Positions 1 to 8,500 of a stretch of 64,000 nt of DNA are shown here, piece by piece. The notes under the pieces were generated by a model. The model saw only the letters and a list, made by a program, of their open reading frames with translations. It did no database searches and was not told the DNA's origin. The DNA comes from Clostridium sp. OM02-18AC (GTDB lineage Bacteria > Bacillota > Clostridia > Lachnospirales > Lachnospiraceae). The position numbers and the translations under genes were made by a program. Positions within the stretch are counted from its first letter, which is position 1. Each line of letters starts with the position of its first letter. The DNA lies in contig NZ_QULW01000001.1 of assembly GCF_003481825.1 (NCBI RefSeq), positions 253,725-317,724 on the forward strand, read 5' to 3'.

Positions 1-1
1 C

Positions 2-106
2 CAGGAAGAATATGAAGTAGAACGCGAATACTATGCAAAAAACTTTCATTTGGTGAAAGAAGGGTCATATGTACCACTTTGGAGACTTAGACAACAAGGA
101 AAATGA
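2..106 (+). CDS. C-terminal end of a phage minor head protein (cut by window edge)
   Basis: Only the last 34 residues are visible, in the frame beginning at base 2 and ending at TGA 104-106. The fragment is rich in charged residues and ends VPLWRLRQQGK. It sits two small genes upstream of a GP20-type scaffold gene, the place where SPP1/A118-like phages carry the Mu gpF-like minor head (head morphogenesis) protein. That position is the only basis for the name. The 3' end is directly overlapped by a terminator hairpin. The start and the rest of the gene lie outside the window. Confidence 0.45.
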   Translation, partial: QEEYEVEREYYAKNFHLVKEGSYVPLWRLRQQGK

Positions 107-137
107 TACCACCAGTCAGCAGGCCGGTGGTATTTTT
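106..137 (+). terminator. Rho-independent terminator after the minor head gene
   Basis: An 8-bp perfect stem, ATACCACC (106-113) with GGTGGTAT (126-133), followed by T133-T137. It begins at the last base of the upstream stop codon, so it should end or attenuate transcription between the minor head gene and the two small genes that follow. Confidence 0.6.
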
Positions 138-149
138 GTGGAGAAAATT

Positions 150-281
150 ATGTTAAAAGTGGTTTTAGCAATCAAGGTGATTTGTTCGGTTACCTGGTTC
201 GTAACGGTAGTGACCTACGTGGTTTACACCGCATGCCAGTGGATCCGTTACGCGTTGCGACGTCGCAACAGGAAGGAGTAG
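150..281 (+). CDS. Small phage membrane protein, 43 aa
   Basis: The protein is about 43 residues. Residues 4-28 are a hydrophobic stretch able to span the membrane once, and the tail is strongly basic (RYALRRRNRKE), which suggests an N-out/C-in single-pass protein. ATG150 is chosen because GGAG lies 6 bases upstream; an in-frame GTG at 138 is possible but overlaps the preceding terminator. It is followed after 3 bases by another tiny gene, and the pair is bracketed by terminators at 106-137 and 415-438, so it may be a small moron-like cassette inside the head operon. No family is recognised. Its function is unknown. Confidence 0.55.
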   Translation: MLKVVLAIKVICSVTWFVTVVTYVVYTACQWIRYALRRRNRKE

Positions 282-284
282 CTG

Positions 285-413
285 ATGAATGTATTAACCT
301 GGTTTAAGCAGCGGTATTGCAAACACCAGTACCGCAAACATTGGAGCCGTGCATCCGGCCAGTATGGTGGATATGTAAGGCGGTGCACAAAATGTAATAA
401 GGTCGAGCAGTAA
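285..413 (+). CDS. Small phage protein with a CxxC knuckle, 42 aa
   Basis: The 42-residue basic protein starts at ATG285 with AAGGAG 9 bases upstream; that ribosome site overlaps the end of the preceding small gene. The C-terminal part reads RRCTKCNKVEQ, a CxxC pair like half of a zinc ribbon, and an earlier Cys-Lys-His (residues 12-14) could supply the other ligands. Similar tiny CxxC proteins are common in phage genomes and usually remain unnamed. A terminator follows its stop. Metal binding is inferred from residue pattern only. Confidence 0.55.
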   Translation: MNVLTWFKQRYCKHQYRKHWSRASGQYGGYVRRCTKCNKVEQ

Positions 414-414
414 G

Positions 415-438
415 CACGCAGAGATGCGTGTTATTTTT
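415..438 (+). terminator. Terminator after the two small phage genes
   Basis: Six-bp stem CACGCA (415-420) / TGCGTG (425-430) with a GAGA loop, then TTATTTTT. With the hairpin at 106-137 it brackets the two small genes. Confidence 0.55.
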
Positions 439-523
439 ATGCCAAAAATTTTGTCCGGAATGACGTAAAACTACCAACACAAGGGATGCGACCCCGTAAA
501 AAGCGTAGTGCGAAAGGAGCAAC

Positions 524-1057
524 ATGAAAAGAAAGTTTTTGGAAGACATGGGACTGACCAAGGAACAGGTCGACAGCATTATGGACGAAAATGGCAAGGA
601 CATCGAAGCCATGAAGGCAGAGCGTGACAATTATAAGTCACAGCTGGATACGGCGCAGACAACGCTGAAAAGCTTTGAAGGCGTCAACGTCCAGGAATTG
701 CAGGGGAAAATCGCCCAGCTGACCAATGACATGGCAGCCAAGGACAATGAGTACAAAAAGCAGCTCGCAGATCGTGACTTCAATGATCTTCTGAAAGAGA
801 CTGCAGCAGGCTTCAAGCCGCGCGACCTGAAAGCAGTTATGCCGTTCCTTGATGTCGAAAAGCTGAAAGCCAGCAAGAACCAGGAAAGTGATATCAAATC
901 AGCCCTGGAGGCGGTCAAGAAAGACAATGTGTATCTGTTTCAGGATGTCAGTATTCCCAGGGTGGTTTCAGGAACTTCTGGAACTAATCCACCAAAAACA
1001 GAAGACACAAAGACAAGAGCAAATGAAGCCTTAAGAAGTATCTTAGGCAGAGAGTAA
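524..1057 (+). CDS. Phage capsid scaffolding protein, GP20-like
   Basis: The 177-residue protein has the layout of the phage minor structural protein GP20 family. Residues 1-30 (MKRKFLEDMGLTKEQ...) hold the start typical of the family, about residues 25-95 form a charged heptad-rich coiled coil, and the C-terminal third is polar and flexible, ending EALRSILGRE. GP20 proteins are internal scaffolds around which the capsid assembles. ATG524 has AAAGGAGC 6-11 bases upstream. The gene lies immediately before the major capsid gene (12-base gap), the canonical scaffold-capsid order. Confidence 0.85.
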   Translation: MKRKFLEDMGLTKEQVDSIMDENGKDIEAMKAERDNYKSQLDTAQTTLKSFEGVNVQELQGKIAQLTNDMAAKDNEYKKQLADRDFNDLLKETAAGFKPRDLKAVMPFLDVEKLKASKNQESDIKSALEAVKKDNVYLFQDVSIPRVVSGTSGTNPPKTEDTKTRANEALRSILGRE

Positions 1058-1069
1058 AGGAGGCTATTT

Positions 1070-2263
1070 ATGGCAACGAATATTGTAAACAGAGCGGATG
1101 CCGAGGCGATTATCCGCCAGCAGATCGTAGAAAATATTTTCCAGGATGCTCCAAAGCAGTCCGTGTTTATGAGTTTGGCTAAGAAACTGCCAAATATGAC
1201 CAGCAACCAGACCAGAATCCGCGTACTGGATTTCCTGCCGACTGCGTATTGGGTAGACGGTGATACCGGCATGAAGCAGACCAGCCGTCAGGCATGGGAC
1301 AACGTGTATCTGGATGCGGCTGAGCTGGCCGTTATTGTTCCGATTCCGGAAGCTGTGCTGGATGATGCGGAGTTTGATATCTTCGGCGAGGTAACTCCGA
1401 GAGTCATGGAGGCTATTGGCCAGAGAGTTGATGCGGCAATCATCTTCGGCGAGAATCGTCCGAGAGTATGGCAGAATGACATTATCACCCTGGCACGTCA
1501 GGCCGGCAATAACGTGGCGCCTGGTTCCAATCCGGATTACTATAATCTTCTCCTGGGCGAGAATGGTGTGATCTCCAAGGTTGAGGAAGATGGCTATATG
1601 GCAACCGGTGCGCTGGCTTCCATGAGCATGAGAGCGAAACTGAGAGGTATCAAAGCAACCGACGGCACTCCGATCTTCAAGAGCGATATGCAGGGTTCCA
1701 CCAACTATGCGCTGGATGGTGCACCGATGTACTTCCCGCAGAATGGCGCGTTCAACAACAGTATTGCGCAGCTGATTATCGGTGACTTTAAGCAGGCTGT
1801 ATATGCGATCCGTCAGGATATTACGGTAAAGGTTCTGGATCAGGGTGTTATCCAGGACCCGACTACCAAGGAGATCGCCTATAACCTGGCGCAGCAGGAT
1901 ATGGTTGCACTGCGTATAGTATTTCGCATGGGCTGGGCGCTGCCGAATCCAGCAACCAGAATGGACGAGGACCGCGTAGGCTGTCCGTTTGCATATCTGG
2001 AGCCGGCAACTCCGGTTACTACCCAGACGGTTACCTTTACCGTAAAGGACAATCAGGGATCTCCGGAGCCGATTAAAGATGCAATCGTAGATGTGAATGG
2101 TTCCAGAATCAAGACGAATGCAAGCGGTGAAGCTGTTTTCAACTTGAGACCAGGAACTTATCCGGCAAAGATTAAAAAGACCGGCTACAGCCAGATTACG
2201 GAGACGGTAGTGGTAGCTGGTTCTGCAGTGACCAAGGATGTAACTTTAATCCCGACCACCTGA
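1070..2263 (+). CDS. Major capsid protein with C-terminal Ig-like domain
   Basis: The 397-residue protein directly follows the scaffold and starts with AAAGGAGG 7 bases upstream. Residues 1-315 look like an HK97-fold coat protein of the P22/SPP1-type branch: an N-terminal helix region, then residues around 65-140 with the DxxxLDDAEFDIFGEV stretch, and a C-terminal region with MGWALPNPATR. From about residue 318 to the end is a separate beta-rich domain (TVKDNQGSPEPIKDA, INASGEAVFNLRPGTY, KTGYSQITETVVV) resembling Cna-B/carboxypeptidase-regulatory or Ig-like folds. Such add-ons decorate the capsid outer surface and can bind mucus glycans in gut phages; that role is inferred. Codon use matches neighbouring phage genes. 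Confidence 0.9.
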   Translation: MATNIVNRADAEAIIRQQIVENIFQDAPKQSVFMSLAKKLPNMTSNQTRIRVLDFLPTAYWVDGDTGMKQTSRQAWDNVYLDAAELAVIVPIPEAVLDDAEFDIFGEVTPRVMEAIGQRVDAAIIFGENRPRVWQNDIITLARQAGNNVAPGSNPDYYNLLLGENGVISKVEEDGYMATGALASMSMRAKLRGIKATDGTPIFKSDMQGSTNYALDGAPMYFPQNGAFNNSIAQLIIGDFKQAVYAIRQDITVKVLDQGVIQDPTTKEIAYNLAQQDMVALRIVFRMGWALPNPATRMDEDRVGCPFAYLEPATPVTTQTVTFTVKDNQGSPEPIKDAIVDVNGSRIKTNASGEAVFNLRPGTYPAKIKKTGYSQITETVVVAGSAVTKDVTLIPTT

Positions 2264-2275
2264 TAAGGAGAAACT

Positions 2276-2653
2276 GTGCTGATGATCTATGCAGATGAAG
2301 AATTTTATAAGGACAAGTACCTTTTAGGACGAAAGCCGGTCATCAGCACCGGCTTTCCCTATTATGCCCGCCAGGCGAGCCAGGTGATAGACCAGTATAC
2401 TTTTGGCAGACTCGCCAATGTGGTAGAGATTCCGGAGGATGTTCGGCTGTGCTGCTGTGAACTCGCAGAGGTGGGATGCAGACAGGAAAAAGCAGAAAAA
2501 GAATCATCCGGAAAGACATCGGAAAAGATTGGGACCTATTCTGTATCGTTCGGATCCGTGCAGGAGCAGAACGAGATGAAGACCAGAAGGGAGCGCCAGA
2601 TCATTATGAAATGGCTAGAGCATACCGGATTGTGCTATCAGGGGGTGGAGTGA
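2276..2653 (+). CDS. Phage head-tail connector protein
   Basis: The 125-residue protein lies directly after the major capsid gene, the position of gp6/YqbG-like adaptor proteins that bind the portal ring. It has an N-terminal acidic/aromatic stretch (YADEEFYKDKYLLGRK), a helical core with a Cys-rich LCCCELAEVGC segment, and a charged C-terminal helix. A GTG start at 2276 lies 5 bases after AAGGAG; ATG2282 in the same frame would be 11 bases away and is the alternative. The stop overlaps the next start (TGATG). The name is based on position, size and secondary-structure character. Confidence 0.65.
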   Translation: MLMIYADEEFYKDKYLLGRKPVISTGFPYYARQASQVIDQYTFGRLANVVEIPEDVRLCCCELAEVGCRQEKAEKESSGKTSEKIGTYSVSFGSVQEQNEMKTRRERQIIMKWLEHTGLCYQGVE

Positions 2654-3033
2654 TGTTTACAAATGCAGACGCAACGCTGTACTTGTACCGCGAAGACGGA
2701 AAAAATGTAAGCTACTTACGGCAGCCAATCGAGGAAGTTTATTGGGAGGATGTACGACAGAGCACATTTTTAAAGACCGGACAAAGAGACGCTGCTTCGG
2801 CGTTGCTGGTAATCCCGTTTGAGAGCCTGACAGACCCACTCATGCTTACGCAGGGCAAGGACCTGGTTGTGAAAGGGATTATCGAGGACGAGATTGACGG
2901 CAACACGCCGGAAACTCTTTCCCAATCTCTGGCAGCGCTGAAAGAGAAATATCATTACCTTACCGTTACCACGGTAGATGAATACTTGTACGGCAGTGAA
3001 TCGGTTCAGCATTATGAACTATCCTGCAAGTAG
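2653..3033 (+). CDS. Phage head-closure / minor capsid protein
   Basis: The 126-residue protein starts at ATG2653, one base overlapping the preceding stop. Reading the same frame farther upstream gives an unlikely basic extension inside the connector gene, so it is rejected. The start MFTNADATLYLY and the central beta-rich segment (SALLVIPFESLTDP, LVVKGIIEDEID) fit small head-closure proteins found here in Clostridia phages (possibly the DUF6751-type group; memory-based, not searched). Its predicted role is sealing the portal channel after DNA packaging. Confidence 0.6.
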   Translation: MFTNADATLYLYREDGKNVSYLRQPIEEVYWEDVRQSTFLKTGQRDAASALLVIPFESLTDPLMLTQGKDLVVKGIIEDEIDGNTPETLSQSLAALKEKYHYLTVTTVDEYLYGSESVQHYELSCK

Positions 3034-3044
3034 GAGGTGGTTTT

Positions 3045-3470
3045 GTGAAGTTGAAAGTGGAAATGAAGTCCATGCAGGAAATTTTGCAAAATCACGGTCT
3101 GCAGGAAGGTGGACCAGTACAGAAGTTGGTGGATAGCGAGTGCATGCGGTATATGAGTGATTATATGCCACGCAGACAGGCCGGGGAGCTGGAGCACATG
3201 ATGGTATTGTCTACCGTAATCGGATCCGGAGAGATCGACACACCTGGTCCTTACGCTCATTATCTGTACGAGGGCATTCTGTATGTTTCGCCGACAACCG
3301 GTAGTGCATGGGCGAAGAAAAACGAAATCAAGGTTCCGACCGGGAAAGAGCTTACCTATGCAGGTGCTCCAATGCGGGGAAAAAAGTGGTTTGAGCGGAT
3401 GAAAGCGGACCACAAAGAGGATATTCTCCGGGCAGCGCAGGCAATGAGCAACAGAGGAGACGGCTTATGA
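3045..3470 (+). CDS. Minor capsid protein (Minor_capsid_2 / gp10-like)
   Basis: The 141-residue protein has the hallmark internal stretch of the phage minor capsid 2/HK97 gp10-like family: DTPGPYAHYLYEG followed by ILYVSPTTGSAW, near residues 66-87, then a C-terminal GKKWFERMKADHKEDIL helix. GTG3045 follows TAGGAGGTGG by 5-8 bases and is the best-supported start. It sits third after the capsid gene and overlaps the next gene by 4 bases (ATGA). The usual role is joining head and tail. Confidence 0.75.
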   Translation: MKLKVEMKSMQEILQNHGLQEGGPVQKLVDSECMRYMSDYMPRRQAGELEHMMVLSTVIGSGEIDTPGPYAHYLYEGILYVSPTTGSAWAKKNEIKVPTGKELTYAGAPMRGKKWFERMKADHKEDILRAAQAMSNRGDGL

Positions 3471-3925
3471 CGATCATTGATTATATGCGCCAGAAACTGA
3501 CAGAGTATCCGAAGATATCCGAGTTTCTGGCAGGTGATGATATTCACATTGATTTCACAGAACCAGAACCTGTGAATTATGGTTTATCCAGTACGGGGGA
3601 TTCCCTGGTGAAAGAGGACTTGCTTGGCAATCAGATCCGGCGGCACAATTTCACCATGTATGCTGCAGGGCAGTCTTTCACGGATTATAACCGGATGGCG
3701 AACAGTAATTTTCTTTTGGAGCTGTCCTACTGGCTGGAAAATCTTCCGGAAGAGGGCGGCATTGAAGTAAATACTGGCAGTGAGGTAAAGCAGGCTGTGT
3801 TTTTAAAGGCAACCACAGCGAATGCCATGAGCATGGGGCTGATGGGAGAAACCATTGACCAGGGCGTTATGTATCAGATTCAGATACAGGCCCAGTACAA
3901 AGTAATAGAAAGCGAGGAAATATAA
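3467..3925 (+). CDS. Minor capsid / tail terminator protein (Minor_capsid_3-like)
   Basis: The 152-residue protein starts at ATG3467, overlapping the previous stop. The pattern of a helical N-terminus (IIDYMRQKLTEYPKISEF), LGNQIRRHNFTMYAAGQSF, an ELSYWLENLP helix and a C-terminal beta strand (GVMYQIQIQAQYKV) fits the minor capsid 3 family of Gram-positive siphoviruses, whose structural role corresponds to the tail-terminator. It ends immediately before the tail tube gene (TAAATG with no gap). Confidence 0.75.
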   Translation: MTIIDYMRQKLTEYPKISEFLAGDDIHIDFTEPEPVNYGLSSTGDSLVKEDLLGNQIRRHNFTMYAAGQSFTDYNRMANSNFLLELSYWLENLPEEGGIEVNTGSEVKQAVFLKATTANAMSMGLMGETIDQGVMYQIQIQAQYKVIESEEI

Positions 3926-4444
3926 ATGGCAGAGAAAGCACCTGTCGCAGGACAGAAGATTAAGAGAAAATTTATGGCACATTTTATCGACTCTGCGCTT
4001 CCGGATGCCGGAAGTCCGGCATATGTCCGCTTAGGCACCGATCTTGAAGAGTTTAACGTGGAAATGAACGCCAATGTGGAGACCAAAAACAATATCTTGG
4101 GTGATACATCGGTTACTCTGGATAGCTACCAGCCGCAGGCTTCCGCAGATCCGTACTATGCAGTTGTTGGTGATCCAATGTTTGAACGCCTGCAAGGCAT
4201 TGTGGATGAGCGTCAGACTCTGGATGATCTGAAGACTACCGTGGTGGAAGTACATCTTTGGGATGAAGTCTCCGAAGCAGCTGGATCCTTTGTGGCTTAT
4301 CAGGAAGAAGCTATTATTGAGGTATCAAGCTATGGTGGCGATACGACCGGTTATCAGATCCCGTTCAATGTGCATCATACAGGAAACCGTGTGAAAGGAA
4401 AATTTGTTCTTGCAACAAAAACTTTTACCGCAGATTCCGAATGA
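3926..4444 (+). CDS. Major tail (tube) protein
   Basis: The 172-residue protein is placed between the tail-terminator-like gene and the chaperone pair, the standard position of the major tail protein in siphoviruses. It contains LGTDLEEFNVEMNANVETKNNILGDTS-like alternating strands, then a helix (DLKTTVVEVHLWDE) and strands to the C-terminus (VKGKFVLATKTF), consistent with the tail tube beta-barrel fold. ATG3926 starts one base after the upstream stop, so translation is probably coupled. A strong hairpin follows its stop and could set a high tube-to-downstream ratio. Confidence 0.8.
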   Translation: MAEKAPVAGQKIKRKFMAHFIDSALPDAGSPAYVRLGTDLEEFNVEMNANVETKNNILGDTSVTLDSYQPQASADPYYAVVGDPMFERLQGIVDERQTLDDLKTTVVEVHLWDEVSEAAGSFVAYQEEAIIEVSSYGGDTTGYQIPFNVHHTGNRVKGKFVLATKTFTADSE

Positions 4445-4452
4445 AATCCAGA

Positions 4453-4482
4453 ACCGGCAGCCGCAGAAAATGCGCTGCCGGT
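4453..4482 (+). terminator. Stem-loop between tail tube and chaperone genes (attenuator-like)
   Basis: ACCGGCAG (4453-4460) pairs with CTGCCGGT (4475-4482), and CGCA/TGCG extends it after one bulged base around a GAAAA loop, giving about 12 bp. It lacks a clean T run (ATTTGAT), so partial termination or 3' end protection of the abundant tube mRNA is more likely than full termination. Confidence 0.5.
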
Positions 4483-4514
4483 ATTTGATATAGCAGATCA
4501 GGAGGTGGAAAACA

Positions 4515-4958
4515 ATGGAAAAGATGAAGAACTTGGTATTTGATGATGGTTATGAAAGCTTTTCTGTAAATAATGATCCTTCCAGAGTGATTCGGTTCAA
4601 TCCGGCGGATCCAGAAATTATCAACCGTGTGCTGAATGTACAGAAAATATTTCAGAATTATCATGTGCCGGACAATATTAATCTGAATCCGGACGGAAGC
4701 CCGAAGAGTGATATGGAAGTTGATGGTGCTTATGTGGCGGAGTTCTCCGGGGCAATGAGAACAGCTTTCAATGGTATTTTTAATGGAGATGTGTACGACA
4801 CCATCTTTGATGGACAATCTCCGCTGTGTATCGTTAAGGGACGTTATCTATTTGAGGGTGTTCTGGAGGCTATTCTGGAGATTATAAAGCCTGCGGTTGA
4901 AGAGTATAACAAGGAGAATCAGAAGATGATGGGGAAATACCTCAGTGATCTGTCGTGA
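4515..4958 (+). CDS. Tail assembly chaperone (first of pair)
   Basis: The 147-residue protein lies between tail tube and tape measure genes, followed by a Gp15-family gene overlapping by 4 bases (GTGA). That position is where siphoviruses encode the G/GT tail assembly chaperones. It has an N-terminal beta region (NLVFDDGYESFSVN), a predicted helix with FNPADPEIINRVL, and a C-terminal helix rich in Glu/Lys. A strong AGGAGG ends 8 bases before ATG4515. No catalytic motif is seen. The exact family is not recognised; some Clostridia phage proteins here are listed as DUF6673. Confidence 0.6.
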   Translation: MEKMKNLVFDDGYESFSVNNDPSRVIRFNPADPEIINRVLNVQKIFQNYHVPDNINLNPDGSPKSDMEVDGAYVAEFSGAMRTAFNGIFNGDVYDTIFDGQSPLCIVKGRYLFEGVLEAILEIIKPAVEEYNKENQKMMGKYLSDLS

Positions 4959-5518
4959 TCGGGGAACTTCCAAAGACCCTGAAAGTTGGAGATGAAAACT
5001 ATCCTGTCGAGACAGATTACCGGAATATCCTGGTTATCATGCTGGCCTGTGCGGATCCCGACCTGGAACCGGGGCAGAAGCTGGAAATCATGATGCGCCG
5101 TCTGTACCGGGACGGATTTGATAAAATCCCGCCAGAACTCCGGGAGGAGGCTGCTGGTCAAGCAAAATGGTTTATCGATTGCGGCCAAGAAAATGATGAT
5201 AAAAAACCTGCAAAAAAGCTGATGGACTGGGAGCAGGATGAGCGGATTCTTTTCCCAGCTATCAATAAGGTTGCCGGTTACGAGACCAGATCCGTCCCAT
5301 ATCTTCACTGGTGGACCTTTGCGGGATATTTCATGGAAATTGAGGATGGAACATTTTCGACCGTCCTTGGTATCCGCCAGAAGCTTGCTAAGGGGAAGAA
5401 ACTGGAAAAATGGGAACAGGAATTCCGGAGGGAAAACAAAGAACTTTGTGATCTGAAAAAGCGGTACACCGCAGAGGAACAGGCTGAAATTGATTACTGG
5501 AATAAGCTATTGGGTTAG
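4955..5518 (+). CDS. Phage Gp15-family tail chaperone
   Basis: The 187-residue protein matches the bacteriophage Gp15 family by layout: N-terminal LPKTLKVGDENYPVETDYRN, central D-rich region, and the aromatic signature YLHWWTFAGYFMEI near residues 116-130, followed by a basic RQKLAKGKKLEKWEQEF helix. In A118-like phages the gene lies just before the tape measure and is thought to be the second tail chaperone. It uses a GTG start inside the GTGA overlap with the upstream gene. It is made by coupled re-initiation rather than frameshifting, since the -1 frame is closed by TGA at 4946. Confidence 0.8.
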   Translation: MIGELPKTLKVGDENYPVETDYRNILVIMLACADPDLEPGQKLEIMMRRLYRDGFDKIPPELREEAAGQAKWFIDCGQENDDKKPAKKLMDWEQDERILFPAINKVAGYETRSVPYLHWWTFAGYFMEIEDGTFSTVLGIRQKLAKGKKLEKWEQEFRRENKELCDLKKRYTAEEQAEIDYWNKLLG

Positions 5519-5566
5519 GGCATCGAAAGATGTCTTATTTTATGCCCGGAATCGAGGTGGTAACGT

Positions 5567-8500
5567 ATGGCTGACGGAAGCTTAAAGTTTGATACGAAAA
5601 TTGATACCGGAGAGTTTGATAAGAGTATTGCCAACCTTAGCAAGGCTGTTGAGCGGTTTTCCGCTGCAGTAGATAAGCTGTCTGGCAAGATTACAAACGG
5701 CTTCCAGGGAGCTGGGACAGCAGTGCAGGAGACCGGAGAGAAAGCAGCTGAAGCATCGAAGGGTGTTGAGTCTATTGGTGCCGCAGCTGATGAAGCCAAA
5801 GACCACGTGAAAGATCTGCAAAAGCAGATGGAAAACATCAAGGTGGAGCAGAACCCAGGCGGGGAACCGCTTTCCGACGCGGAATCCGCGAAAAGCAAGG
5901 TGGTTCCGATTGAGAATCCGGATGCTTATGGTTACGACAAGTCTGCGATGGAATTTGTAGAGCAGTATGGTCAGCAGGCGGAGCAATCTGGCGAAAAGGT
6001 AAATGAATTCCGGCAGGAGATTGATGGTCTGAAAGGACAGATGAAGCAGCTGGAAAGCCAGGGAATGTATTTCGGTGATGAGGAGTATGATAAGGCTTAC
6101 CTGAAACTCCAGAAGGTAGAACAGGCACTGAAAGATTACAAGAAAGAACTTGTATCTCCAACGCTGGATGCCAATCCGTTCGGTACCGACTCTATGTCTG
6201 GTAAAATTCTGGACTTGCAGACCAGGATGCAAAAGTTGGCTGAATCTGGCAAGGGTCTCGGTGATGCTGAGTACGATAAGCTTTATCGTAAGCTGGCTAT
6301 CGCGAAAGAGGAAGCCAAGAATTACGCTGCTGAGCTTGCGAAAACCCCAGCCATGATCGAAAAGGAAAATCAGCTTCTGGCAGAAAAGCAGGCAAAGGAA
6401 GAAGCAGCCGCCCAGAAAGAGGCGCAGAGACAAGCGGCAGCAAAGGCAAAGGAAGATGCCAAGATTGCTGCAGAAGAAAAGACACTGCAGGTAAAACGTG
6501 CTGCAGAAGTTCAGGAAGCCTTGGAGCAGCAGCGTTTGGAGGGAATCGCCCAGGCCGCACAGGTATCAGCAAGCAAGGTGGTAAAACTTCGAGAAGAATT
6601 GGCGCAGCTGAACGCCAGACAGGCCGACCTTGGAAAAGCCGGTTTAGGACTTGGATATCAGGAATATGACACCAATGCACGGAAAATTGCCGCAATTACC
6701 GCAAGGCTCAACGAATATAAGACACATTTGAATCAGAGTGGGAAAGCAGGAAGTAAATTTGCCGCAATTACAAAAGCAGGTTTCGGCATGGCTGAAAAAG
6801 CTGTTATGAAATTTGGAAAATCTGCAGGTAATGACCTGGCAAAGAAAGCAGGACAGGCGGTAGGAAACCTGAAAAATCTCGGGAAAGCCTCCGGATCAGT
6901 CAGCAAGAGTGTTTTGAAACTTTCGAACATGTTTAAGCTGATGCTGATCCGTATGGCCATGCGCGAAGCAATCCAAGCTGCCAAGGAGGGCTTTGAAAAT
7001 CTGGTGCAGTATTCGGCTGGAGCCAACAAGTCCATGTCGGAACTTTCCTCGGGGACCACTTATCTGAAAAACAGCTTTGCCGCAGCTTTTGCGCCGATAC
7101 TGTCTATTGTAGCCCCACCACTCACGACAATTATTAATTTACTGGCAACAGCAGTCAGCTGGGTTAATCAGTTCTTCGCTGCTCTTGGCGGCGCAACATC
7201 TTTTGTAAGGGCAAAAAAGGTTAATGAGGACTATGCAAAGAGTCTGAAAAAGACTGGCGGTGCGGCATCCAGTGCAGGAAAAGAAGCGAAAAAGGCGCTT
7301 GCACCATTTGATGATCTGGTTCAGATTCAGCGAGAAACAGAATCGTCTGGCGGCGGTGGCAGAGCATCTGGGGCAGACCCGTCACAGATGTTCGAAACGG
7401 CAGTTATTGATAAAGGAATCAGTGATTTTGCCAATGAACTGAAGAGTTTATGGGATGCCGGCGACTGGGAGGGGATCGGAAAACTGCTTGGAGAAAAAAT
7501 CAATGAGCAGGTGGAAAAATGGACGGATTATATCAGCTGGGATAATGTAGGAGATGAAATTACGGCTTTTGTCCTGGCATTTACAACGCTTTTTAACAGC
7601 TTGGTTGCAACGATTAACTGGTATAACATCGGCGTATTGATGGGGACAGGAATCAATACATTGGCGCATACGCTTTATTTATTACTGACACAGATTGACT
7701 GGCAGATGCTCGGCGCTGCTCTTGCCCTTGGGTTAAATGGCATGGTGCACACAGTAGACTGGGATTTGTTCGGGCGGGTGCTTGGAGCGTATATGCAGGC
7801 TAAGATTGCAGGCTTATACGGATTCGTCACGACCGCCGACTGGGCATCTATTGGTAAGGCTATGGGAACAGGACTGAATGGCATCATAGCGGAAATTGAC
7901 TGGGCTATGCTTGGCCTTGATTTTGCTTTGGGTCTGAGTGGTTTATTCAGTGTGGCTGATAATTTTGCCACTACATATGACTGGAGCGGCTTTGGTTCTT
8001 CTCTCGCGCTGAGTATGAGCATGTTTTTCCAAAATTTCGATTGGGCAGGAGCTGGAACTGCAATCAGTGATATTGTGCTTGGAATTCTGACAGCGTTGCT
8101 ACTGTTCCTTACGGAGACTGATTGGTGGGCATTTGGAGAAGGAGTAGCAACATCCATCGAAAGCATTGACTGGTCTACAGTGGCAAGTCGGTTCTTTGCG
8201 GTAATAGGTGCTGCGTTCGGTGGTTTTGCTGCATTCCTTGGCGGTCTGTTGTCAGATGGAGTAACGGCGGCGAAAGAATATTTTCAGGGGAAGATTGAAG
8301 AGTGTGGCGGTGATGTGGTTGCAGGCATCCTGAAAGGAATTATCGATGGGATGCTTGGGATTGGCAACTGGATTGTTACCAATATTTTTAAACCTTTCAT
8401 AGATGGTTTTAAAGCTGCATTTGGTATTCATAGTCCATCAACTGTAATGGCAGAAATGGGCCAGTACCTCTGGGAAGGTTTCTGCAACGGTATTAAAGAA

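Noticed and set aside
2476..2652. Upstream extension of the head-closure gene inside the connector gene
   Set aside because: The extra part is a shadow of the connector frame with unlikely residues; ATG2653 has the TGATG coupling.
4515..5518. A -1 ribosomal frameshift joining the two tail chaperones, at GGGGAAA near 4931-4937
   Set aside because: The -1 frame hits TGA at 4946-4948 before the second gene, and the slip does not fit A-site pairing; a GTGA start overlap explains the second protein.
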